DNA of 7,960 nt from Chrysiogenia bacterium. GTDB taxonomy: Bacteria > JAGRBM01. Shown one piece after another: positions 1 through 7,215 of the stretch. The translations under genes and the position numbers were made by a program. The notes under the pieces are model-generated. The model was not told where the DNA came from and made no database searches. It saw nothing but the letters and a program-made list of their open reading frames with translations. How positions within the stretch are numbered: position 1 is the first letter of the stretch; every line of letters starts with the position of its first letter. The stretch spans positions 1-7,960 of the forward strand of contig JAGRBM010000005.1 of NCBI GenBank assembly GCA_020434085.1, read 5' to 3'.

Positions 1-1
1 C

Positions 2-658
2 ACTCTCGCGGGTCTCAAGCCCGGCGAGCACCAGCCCTACCTGACCAACTCGGCGGTGCTTCTCGCGCCGCTTGCGGGCCGCGCGCCGGGCAGCGTGGCG
101 CCGGGCGACCTCATTGCCGCGCGCTATGACAAGATCGGCCTGCTCCCCTTCGGGGAGTTCATGCCGCTTCAGGGCCTGATTCCCCAGCTTCGCCAGTGGA
201 TTCGCGGCGGCGGAACCTTTACCCCCGGAACAAAGCCCGCGTCCTTCGACGTGGCGGGGATGAAGCTCGCCGCCGGGATCTGCTACGAGGCGATCCTGCC
301 GGCCATGACGCTCAAGGCGCTTCGCCCCGAGGACCAGGTGCTGCTCAACCTGACCAACGACGCCTGGTTCGGCGAAGGCGATGAGCGTCACCAGCACTGG
401 ACCCTCGCGGTGTGGCGCACCATCGAAAACCGCGTGTGGCTGCTGCGCGCAACCAACACCGGCCGCACCAGCGTGATCGATCCAGCGGGGCGAGAAACCG
501 CGCGTGCGCCGGAAAGCCAGAAACACGTCCTGTTTGCGCAGGTGCGCGCGGCCGACATGGGCAGCCTTTTCAGAAGCTTCGGCCGCTGGTTCGACTGGCT
601 CTGCCTTGCCGCACTGGCACTGGGGATGCTGGAGACATGGCGTCGCAAACGCACATGA
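2..658 (+). CDS. lnt: Apolipoprotein N-acyltransferase, C-terminal part (cut by left edge)
   Basis: Lnt transfers an acyl chain from a phospholipid to the amino group of the N-terminal cysteine of diacylglyceryl-lipoproteins, on the periplasmic face of the inner membrane. About 218 residues of the carbon-nitrogen hydrolase domain are visible, and the frame stays open to the left edge, so the true start lies outside. Of the Glu-Lys-Cys triad, the lysine is in YDKIGLLPFGE (codon 131-133) and the nucleophilic cysteine in GICYE (codon 281-283). They are 50 residues apart, close to the 52 in E. coli (K335, C387). The triad glutamate is off-window. NLTNDAWFG and the arginine-rich ENRVWLLRATNTG stretch are also typical. 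The protein ends with a hydrophobic segment (WLCLAALALGML) and a basic tail (WRRKRT), matching the last membrane helix of Lnt. The stop overlaps the start of hemW. A GTG at 56 is an internal codon, not the start. Confidence 0.95.
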   Translation, partial: TLAGLKPGEHQPYLTNSAVLLAPLAGRAPGSVAPGDLIAARYDKIGLLPFGEFMPLQGLIPQLRQWIRGGGTFTPGTKPASFDVAGMKLAAGICYEAILPAMTLKALRPEDQVLLNLTNDAWFGEGDERHQHWTLAVWRTIENRVWLLRATNTGRTSVIDPAGRETARAPESQKHVLFAQVRAADMGSLFRSFGRWFDWLCLAALALGMLETWRRKRT

Positions 659-1872
659 GTGGCCTCTACCTGCACCTGCCTTTTTGTGTGAAGAAGTGCC
701 CCTACTGCGACTTCAACACCTGGCCGCTCGATCAGCTCGGCGCCGGAGATCACGAGGCAAAGTTTTTCGCCGCTCTTGGTCGCGAAGTGGACCTGCTGCT
801 TGAGGCGCATGCCGCCGAAGAAGGCGCGCAGCCTCTGGAGACGCTCTACTTCGGCGGCGGCACGCCCTCGCTGAGCGAGCCCGCGCGCATCGCGGCGCTC
901 ACCCAAAAAGTCCGCGCGGCCGGTCACGCCCCCAAAGAAATCACGCTCGAAGCCAATCCCGAATCCTTTTCAGCCCAGCGCTTTGCCGGTTTTGTGGATG
1001 CGGGCATCAACCGCATCAGCGTCGGGGTGCAGAGCTTCAACGACGAAGTGCTCCGCGCGCTGGGGCGCGAACACGACGTAGCGCGCGCGCGGCAGGTGCT
1101 CGCCTGGCTGCGCGGCAATGAGCGGCTCATCTCCTGGAACTTCGACCTGATCTACGGCGTCGGGGATGCGCACGACGTCGCTTCTTTCGAGCGCGAGCTG
1201 GACGAGCTTCTCGAATGGGCGCCGCCCCATGTCTCGCTCTATGCCCTCGAAGTGCACGGCGCGACGGCCTTCGGAGCGCGCGCCCGCGCGGGCGAGCAGC
1301 TCACCACCGGCGATGACGCGCAGGCCGACCTCTTTGACCTGGCGCGCGCGCGGCTGCTGGGTGCGGGCTATCACCACTACGAGATCGCCAACTTCGCAAA
1401 GCCCGGCCACGAAGCGGTGCACAACTCGCTCTACTGGCGCGCGGCGAGCGTGATTGCGGCCGGGCCCGGAGCGACGGGATTCTGGCGCGGCGCCTGCGCG
1501 CCGTGGGGGCTTCGCTGGAAGACGCCGCGATCGATGCCTGCGTATCTCGAATGGTGCGCCGCTCTGGGCGATCCCTCCGGCGGCATTGCCGCCCTGCTCG
1601 AACCGCTTGCCGGGCGCGCCGCCGAGTGGGAGCACCTCGATCAGGCGCAGGCGCTCAGCGAACGGATGATCCTCGGGCTACGGCTCCTGGAAGAAGGACT
1701 CGATCTCGAAGCGCTGCGAAAAACCTTCGGGGAAGAAGCGGTCGCGGGCAAGCTCGCGGCGCTGGATCGTTATCTGGGGGCCGGCTGGCTGCGGCAATCG
1801 GGCACGCAACTCTTCCTGGAAGGCGAGTACGCACTGGTCGCGAATTCATTGTTTGCCGACCTGATGGACTGA
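655..1872 (+). CDS. hemW: HemW, radical-SAM-family heme chaperone (HemN-like)
   Basis: A 405-residue protein of the HemW family, often mis-named coproporphyrinogen III oxidase; characterised members bind heme and pass it to client proteins. The CxxxCxxC iron-sulfur signature is at residues 11-18 (CVKKCPYC, then DFNT). The GGGT S-adenosylmethionine motif is at 67-70 (YFGGGTPSL). EANPES (99-104), ISVGVQSF (121-128) and FDLIYGV (163-169) follow as in the family. The proposed heme-binding HNxxYW motif is intact as HNSLYW (256-261). The C-terminal HemW domain is present (ERMILGLRLLEEGLD, about 336-350). The family GAHG segment reads GATG (272-275), losing a usually conserved histidine. I chose the ATG at 655 because it overlaps the lnt stop as ATGA and begins just before the conserved GLYLHLPFC. 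An in-frame ATG at 637, with GGGG at 622-625 and GGAG at 631-634 upstream, is a real alternative adding six residues. True coproporphyrinogen dehydrogenase (HemN) is less likely given the motif set and HNxxYW. Confidence 0.93.
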   Translation: MSGLYLHLPFCVKKCPYCDFNTWPLDQLGAGDHEAKFFAALGREVDLLLEAHAAEEGAQPLETLYFGGGTPSLSEPARIAALTQKVRAAGHAPKEITLEANPESFSAQRFAGFVDAGINRISVGVQSFNDEVLRALGREHDVARARQVLAWLRGNERLISWNFDLIYGVGDAHDVASFERELDELLEWAPPHVSLYALEVHGATAFGARARAGEQLTTGDDAQADLFDLARARLLGAGYHHYEIANFAKPGHEAVHNSLYWRAASVIAAGPGATGFWRGACAPWGLRWKTPRSMPAYLEWCAALGDPSGGIAALLEPLAGRAAEWEHLDQAQALSERMILGLRLLEEGLDLEALRKTFGEEAVAGKLAALDRYLGAGWLRQSGTQLFLEGEYALVANSLFADLMD

Positions 1873-1926
1873 ACCGGGTCGTCCACTGGCACAGATCGCC
1901 GCGAGAAAAACCAGAAATATCAAAGT

Positions 1927-1970
1927 GTTAGCCCACTTCGACCTGCCCTTGACGGGCAGGGGGGGCTGAC
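1927..1970 (+). terminator. Nested stem-loop after hemW (possible terminator without U-tract)
   Basis: The inner stem pairs CCTGCCC (1942-1948) with GGGCAGG (1954-1960), seven perfect base pairs around the loop TTGAC. The outer stem pairs GTTAGCCC (1927-1934) with GGGCTGAC (1963-1970), eight pairs including one U-G wobble, separated from the inner stem by short internal loops. It lies 54 bases after the hemW stop and upstream of the likely hrcA promoter, where a terminator of the lnt-hemW transcript would be expected. No T-run follows on either strand, so it is not a canonical intrinsic terminator. It could also protect the 3' end or be an operator-like palindrome. Confidence 0.4.
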
Positions 1971-1979
1971 TTAGCTTAG

Positions 1980-2003
1980 GGAGGCTTCCGGTGGTGGAGG
2001 CTT
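1980..2003 (+). repeat. Short direct repeat GGAGGCTT upstream of the hrcA promoter
   Basis: The 8-base word GGAGGCTT occurs at 1980-1987 and 1996-2003, start to start 16 bases, ending at the proposed -35 box. It could be a regulator site but may be chance in GC-rich DNA. Confidence 0.25.
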
Positions 2004-2030
2004 TGCAAGTAGCGAATTTTACTCTATCTT
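2003..2030 (+). promoter_or_regulatory. Candidate sigma-70-type promoter of the hrcA operon
   Basis: TTGCAA (2003-2008) and TATCTT (2025-2030) each match four of six consensus bases of the -35 and -10 boxes and are separated by 16 bases. They sit in the only clearly AT-rich segment of the gap before hrcA (about 2003-2040). Transcription would begin near 2037, leaving a leader of about 70 bases that contains the hairpin at 2057-2087. This is by-eye matching; no start site has been measured. Confidence 0.5.
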
Positions 2031-2043
2031 TTGGGAATTTCGC
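2012..2043 (+). promoter_or_regulatory. Imperfect inverted repeat around the -10 box (candidate operator)
   Basis: GCGAATTTT (2012-2020) and GAATTTCGC (2035-2043) form an inverted repeat matching at seven of nine positions, with a 14-base centre that contains the proposed -10 box. GAATTT is also directly repeated at 2014 and 2035, 21 bases apart, about two helical turns. The position suits a repressor site. It is not the CIRCE sequence (TTAGCACTC-N9-GAGTGCTAA) that HrcA normally binds, so assignment to HrcA is only a guess. Confidence 0.3.
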
Positions 2044-2056
2044 GGAACTTGCGGCT

Positions 2057-2087
2057 CGGGCGTTTCAGGGAGTCCTGAAGCAGCCCG
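2057..2087 (+). promoter_or_regulatory. Strong stem-loop in the hrcA leader
   Basis: CGGGCGTTTCAGG (2057-2069) pairs with CCTGAAGC (2074-2081) and GCCCG (2083-2087). This gives 13 base pairs, one of them U-G, with a GAGT tetraloop (2070-2073) and a single bulged A at 2082. It ends 18 bases before the hrcA ATG and leaves the weak GGA ribosome site (2098-2100) free. No T-run follows, so a terminator is unlikely. It may affect leader stability, attenuation or translation of hrcA. Confidence 0.5.
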
Positions 2088-2105
2088 GACCGGTATTGGA
2101 AACTG

Positions 2106-3173
2106 ATGCAACGAGAGCGAAGAAAATCTCAGGTACTGCGTGACCTGATCGATGAGTTCCTGCGCACCGGCGCGGCCGTTGGCTCCAAAGCCCTGGCCGA
2201 GCGTTCGGGTGCGGGCGCGTCGTCGTCGACGATTCGCTCGGTGATGTCGGAACTCACGCGCGAGGGATTGCTCGAGCAGCCCCACACCTCGGCCGGTCGC
2301 ATTCCGACCGAGCACGCGCTGCGCCTCTACATCCGCGACCTGTTGGAACTCGAAACGCTGAGCGATCGCGAGCGCGGGCGCATTGCGCGCACGCTCGACG
2401 AAGTGCTGTCCGAGCGCGACGAGCCGCTGCTTGGCGCCGCGCGGCTGCTCTCCTCGCTCTCGGACCAGGCCGGCGTGCTTCTCACCCAGGGGATCGAGCA
2501 GGTTTGTCTCAAGCGCATCGAGCTGGTGCGCGTGGGCGCCCACCGGGTGCTGGTGATCCTGATCTCCGTGCACGAGACGATCTACGAGCGGCTGCTGCAT
2601 GTGAAGGAAGACATTTCCAGCGACGAGCTGCAGCGCTACACGAATTTTCTCAATCGCTTCGCCGACGGCTCGCCGCTGGGGGAACTTCGCGCGCGGCTCG
2701 AAAACGAGCGCGTGCGCATGGGCCGCATGGCGGGCCTGCTTGTCGAACGGGCGGTGCAACTGGCCACCCGCGCGATGGAGGGGCTGCCCGCCGCGGGCGA
2801 ACTTCACGTCGAGGGACAGGCGCGCATTGTCGAGCACGAGGACCTGCTGGGCAATGCGCGCATGCTGCGCGACCTGCTGGAGATTCTCGACGACGGGCGC
2901 ACCATTTCCGACCTGCTCGCGCGCGTCGCGCGCGGCGAAGGGGTGCAGGTGCTGCTGGGCGCCGATGCGGGGCTGGAGAGCGTTCCTCTGAGCCTGGTGG
3001 CCGCGCCCTGCCGCGCTCTGGATCAGCAGCTCGTGGGCACGCTGGGCGTGCTCGGCCCGACACGGATGAATTACTCGCGGGTGATCCCGCTTGTTTCGTG
3101 CCTGGCGGCACTTGCGGGGCAGCGTTTTGCCCCGGCATCATCGAATTTCGCAACGAATCAGGAAGAGAACTGA
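2106..3173 (+). CDS. hrcA: Heat-inducible transcription repressor HrcA
   Basis: HrcA dimers repress class I heat-shock operons, and their activity is normally maintained by GroEL. The protein has 355 residues, close to the usual 340-350. Residues 1-75 form the winged helix-turn-helix: TGAAVGSKALAE (21-32), SSSTIRSVMSEL (39-50) and the hallmark PHTSAGRIPT (59-68). The middle is the GAF-like and dimerisation region; GPTRMNYSRVIPLV (317-330) is the family's C-terminal signature. The ATG at 2106 puts the first helix at the expected place and has only a weak GGA five bases upstream, so initiation may be modest, as often for a repressor. It is the first gene of the chaperone operon, and its stop lies 3 bases before grpE. 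No CIRCE box is visible upstream, although autoregulation through CIRCE is the family norm. Confidence 0.96.
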   Translation: MQRERRKSQVLRDLIDEFLRTGAAVGSKALAERSGAGASSSTIRSVMSELTREGLLEQPHTSAGRIPTEHALRLYIRDLLELETLSDRERGRIARTLDEVLSERDEPLLGAARLLSSLSDQAGVLLTQGIEQVCLKRIELVRVGAHRVLVILISVHETIYERLLHVKEDISSDELQRYTNFLNRFADGSPLGELRARLENERVRMGRMAGLLVERAVQLATRAMEGLPAAGELHVEGQARIVEHEDLLGNARMLRDLLEILDDGRTISDLLARVARGEGVQVLLGADAGLESVPLSLVAAPCRALDQQLVGTLGVLGPTRMNYSRVIPLVSCLAALAGQRFAPASSNFATNQEEN

Positions 3174-3176
3174 GCC

Positions 3177-4004
3177 ATGGCGGCGGATGAACCAAAAGAC
3201 ATTGCAGCGGCACTCTTTGCCGAGGCCCTGGAGAGCCAGGAAAAGCGCAAGCGCGGCGAGGCCGGTGAGGACATCGACATCGACGTAAGCGTCGAAGGTG
3301 ATGCCGCCGACAGCGAAGCCGGCGGTGTGGATATCGACATCGACGTCGGCGGTGACGCGCCCGAGGGCGAACTGGCGCAGCAGGGTGGCGGAATCACGGC
3401 CGAGCAGGTCGTGGCCATGACCGAGCTGCAGGACGAACTCGACCGCGTGCGCGACCAGCTCGAACGGGTCGAGGCCGCCCGACGCGACAACCACGACAAG
3501 TTCATGCGTACACTTGCGGAGCTCGAAAACTTCCGCAAGCGCGCGGCCAAGGAGCGGCAGGAAATCGTTCGTTACGGGCATGAGAATCTCGCCCGCGAGC
3601 TGCTCGGTGTGATCGACAACTTCGAGCGCGCCATGATGGCCGCGCCGGCGAGCGAGGGGCTCGATCCGCAGGTGAAGTCCTTCGTCGACGGCGTGCGGAT
3701 GACGCACGTGCAGCTTCTGCAGACGCTCGGAAAGTTCGAAGTGAAGCCCTTCGATTCGAAGGGCATGAAGTTCGACCCGGCCCGCCACCAGGCGATGAGC
3801 CGGGTTCCGGCGCCCGACGTGGCGCCCGATACCGTCGTGGAAGAAATGCAGAAGGGCTACACCCTCCACGAGCGGTTGCTGCGCCCGGCCATGGTGGCGG
3901 TCGCCACCGGGGCGGACGAGGCGGCGGCGCCTGCCGCTGCTGCTCCGGAGGCCGCACCGGCAGCGCCGGAAACGCCCGAGGGTTCGGGAGAAGATGTGAA
4001 TTGA
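3177..4004 (+). CDS. grpE: GrpE, nucleotide exchange factor of DnaK
   Basis: GrpE acts as a dimer that opens the DnaK nucleotide pocket to release ADP. The protein has 275 residues, longer than the usual 180-210. A hydrophilic N-terminal extension (about 1-72) carries two copies of DIDIDV (32-37 and 52-57). The long dimeric coiled-coil runs about 76-150 with the typical LAELENFRKRAAKERQE stretch (113-129) and NFERA (148-152). The C-terminal beta domain follows: GMKFDPARHQAM (196-207), EEMQKGYTLHERLLRPAMV (222-240). An Ala/Pro/Glu-rich tail (247-275) extends beyond the usual end. The start ATG at 3177 is preceded by AGGAAGAG at 3160-3167 inside the end of hrcA, suggesting coupling. The core is unambiguous; the extensions look disordered and their roles are unknown. 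Confidence 0.96.
   Translation: MAADEPKDIAAALFAEALESQEKRKRGEAGEDIDIDVSVEGDAADSEAGGVDIDIDVGGDAPEGELAQQGGGITAEQVVAMTELQDELDRVRDQLERVEAARRDNHDKFMRTLAELENFRKRAAKERQEIVRYGHENLARELLGVIDNFERAMMAAPASEGLDPQVKSFVDGVRMTHVQLLQTLGKFEVKPFDSKGMKFDPARHQAMSRVPAPDVAPDTVVEEMQKGYTLHERLLRPAMVAVATGADEAAAPAAAAPEAAPAAPETPEGSGEDVN
3269..3346 (+). repeat. Internal repeat in grpE encoding DIDIDV
   Basis: The 14-base word ATCGACATCGACGT occurs at 3273-3286 and 3333-3346, exactly 60 bases (20 codons) apart. With flanks the match is 18 bases with one mismatch (3269-3286 and 3329-3346). Both copies are in the grpE frame and give acidic DIDIDV blocks followed by glycine- and aspartate-containing residues, which suggests a duplicated 20-residue unit. 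Confidence 0.8.
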
Positions 4005-4102
4005 ATTGGTTTGTCGCCGTGGGGACGGGGCGGACTGTGTGACGATTTGGGAGAGAGCGCCCGGCGCAAAGGGAATCGGGGAACAGGGAGCAAAGGTTTA
4101 GT
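4005..4102 (+). promoter_or_regulatory. grpE-dnaK spacer with dnaK ribosome site
   Basis: This 98-base spacer becomes purine-rich toward dnaK. AAAGG at 4092-4096, six bases before the ATG, is the likely ribosome binding site; AGGGAG at 4085-4090 is a further purine match. A small GCGC-CCG-GCGC hairpin is at 4057-4067. I see no convincing promoter, CIRCE box or terminator, so dnaK is probably read through from upstream. Confidence 0.5.
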
Positions 4103-5944
<1,842 letters not shown>

Positions 5945-5989
5945 GGCGCGGCGCGCGGGCAGCAAATTCGCAATGTTAGAGAGAAACGC

Positions 5990-6014
5990 CGCCCCGGCCG
6001 GACGAACCGGGGCG
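5990..6014 (+). promoter_or_regulatory. GC-rich hairpin in the dnaK-dnaJ spacer
   Basis: CGCCCCGG (5990-5997) pairs perfectly with CCGGGGCG (6007-6014), eight base pairs around a nine-base loop. It lies 45 bases after the dnaK stop and ends 19 bases before the dnaJ ATG. No T-run follows. It could partly attenuate read-through into dnaJ, protect the dnaK message, or affect dnaJ initiation. I see no promoter in the rest of the 89-base spacer. Confidence 0.5.
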
Positions 6015-6025
6015 AGCGCGCACCC

Positions 6026-6037
6026 ATGAAACCATGA
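6026..6037 (+). other. Three-codon open frame (MKP-stop) overlapping the dnaJ start
   Basis: ATG AAA CCA TGA runs from 6026 to 6037, and its stop overlaps the dnaJ ATG (6034-6036) as ATGA. No Shine-Dalgarno-like purine run is close to either ATG. It could be a minimal leader that couples initiation to dnaJ, or chance. Confidence 0.2.
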
Positions 6038-7191
6038 GCAAACGAGACTTTTACGAAATCCTGGGTGTCGATCGCGGGGCGAGTGCCGACGAAATCAAGA
6101 AGGCCTACCGCAAACTCGCCCTTGAGTATCACCCGGACCGCAACCCCGACGACAAGGACGCCGAAGAGAAGTTCAAGGAACTTCAGGCGGCCTATGACAT
6201 CCTTTCCGACGAACAGAAACGTGCGGCCTACAACCAGTTCGGCCACGCCGCCTTTGAAGCCGGCGGCATGGGCGGAGGCGGAGGCGGCGCGGGCTTCGGC
6301 GGCTTCGATCCCAACGGTTCCCCCTTCGGTGACTTCTTCGGCGATATTTTCGGCGACATGTTCGGCGGCGGGGGCCGCGGTCGTCAGCGCACGCGTCGCA
6401 CCCGCGGCACGGACCTGCGCTACAACCTGGCGCTGGATTTCGAGGAAGCCGCCTTCGGCAAGAGCGTCGAGTTGGACATTCCGCGCAACATCGCCTGCAA
6501 GACCTGCGATGGGAGCGGCGCGAAGGCCGGCACTTCCCCCGAGACCTGCGGCACGTGCCGGGGTTCCGGGCAGGTTCGCTATCAGCAGGGCTTCCTGAGT
6601 GTCGCGCGCACCTGCCCCCAGTGCGGCGGGCATGGCCAGACGATCAAGGAAAAGTGCGACGACTGCCACGGGCGCGGCCGCGTGGAAGAACACGCCAAGG
6701 TGGAGGTGAACATCCCCGCCGGCGTGGACGACGGCATGCAGCTTCGCGTGGGCGGCAAGGGTGACACCGGCGGCCACGGCGGCCCTCCGGGGGATCTCTA
6801 CGTGGTGATCCACGTGCGAGAGCACCCCACCTTCCATCGCGACGGTGACGACGTGCGCTCCGAAGTGCTGATCGGTTTTGCCGATGCGGCGCTCGGAACC
6901 GAGATCGAGGTCGAGACCCTCGACGGCAAGAGCGTGCTCAAGGTGCCGGCCGGAACGCAGCCGGGCAACGTGCTCCGCCTTCGCGGCAAGGGCGTTCCGC
7001 ATCTGAACGGTCGCGGTCGGGGCGATCACCTCGTCCACATCGACATCCGCGTGCCAAAGAAACTCAACAAGCGCGAGAAAGAACTGCTCGAAGAACTGCG
7101 CAAGATCGAAGAAAAGAACGGCAAGAATTCGCACGGCTCCAAATCCGAGAGCAGCGCGCGCGGCAGCTTCTTTGGCCGCATGGGCCTGTAG
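6034..7191 (+). CDS. dnaJ: DnaJ (Hsp40) co-chaperone
   Basis: DnaJ captures unfolded clients and stimulates DnaK ATP hydrolysis. The 385-residue protein has full type I architecture. The J domain covers about 4-70 with the essential HPD at 33-35. A Gly/Phe-rich region spans 75-115 and includes GDIFGDMFG (103-111). The zinc domain has four CxxCxGxG repeats starting at C155, C172, C194 and C208. The C-terminal beta domains follow, with [18 protein letters not shown] (240-257) and [16 protein letters not shown] (307-322). The end is a helical [15 protein letters not shown] stretch (346-360) and a polar tail finishing FFGRMGL. The start [12 protein letters not shown] is the family norm, although it lacks a clear ribosome site and sits behind a hairpin and a three-codon open frame. 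It is co-oriented with dnaK, 89 bases downstream, and followed after 24 bases by a crotonase gene. Confidence 0.98.
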   Translation: MSKRDFYEILGVDRGASADEIKKAYRKLALEYHPDRNPDDKDAEEKFKELQAAYDILSDEQKRAAYNQFGHAAFEAGGMGGGGGGAGFGGFDPNGSPFGDFFGDIFGDMFGGGGRGRQRTRRTRGTDLRYNLALDFEEAAFGKSVELDIPRNIACKTCDGSGAKAGTSPETCGTCRGSGQVRYQQGFLSVARTCPQCGGHGQTIKEKCDDCHGRGRVEEHAKVEVNIPAGVDDGMQLRVGGKGDTGGHGGPPGDLYVVIHVREHPTFHRDGDDVRSEVLIGFADAALGTEIEVETLDGKSVLKVPAGTQPGNVLRLRGKGVPHLNGRGRGDHLVHIDIRVPKKLNKREKELLEELRKIEEKNGKNSHGSKSESSARGSFFGRMGL

Positions 7192-7206
7192 ACAAAGCCG
7201 CGCGGC

Positions 7207-7210
7207 GAGG
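7207..7210 (+). promoter_or_regulatory. Ribosome binding site of the crotonase gene
   Basis: GAGG ends five bases before the ATG at 7216 and fixes this start. It lies in the short gap after dnaJ, which has no room for a separate promoter; co-transcription with dnaJ is likely. Confidence 0.6.
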
Positions 7211-7215
7211 AACCC

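Noticed and set aside
412-654. Extension of hemW upstream to 412
   Set aside because: The frame is open, but it overlaps conserved Lnt sequence and the added residues resemble no HemW N terminus; the start is at 655 or 637.
1923-1938. AAGTG-TTAGCC-CACTT inverted repeat as a CIRCE remnant
   Set aside because: The arms are only five bases and the orientation and spacing differ from CIRCE; the resemblance is limited to TTAGC.
1949-1977. TTGACG (1949-1954) with TAGCTT (1972-1977), 17-base spacing, as an hrcA promoter
   Set aside because: The -35 match is good, but the -10 match is poor and the -35 lies in the loop and stem of the 1927-1970 palindrome in very GC-rich DNA. The TTGCAA/TATCTT pair at 2003-2030 in the AT-rich segment is better placed. 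A second, weaker promoter is not excluded.
2019-2837. Minus-strand 272-codon open frame across hrcA
   Set aside because: It overlaps the conserved hrcA coding region and the promoter segment, and its composition is that of a shadow frame.
5945-6033. Intrinsic terminator between dnaK and dnaJ
   Set aside because: The hairpin at 5990-6014 lacks a T-run, and dnaJ has no visible promoter of its own, so full termination here is unlikely.
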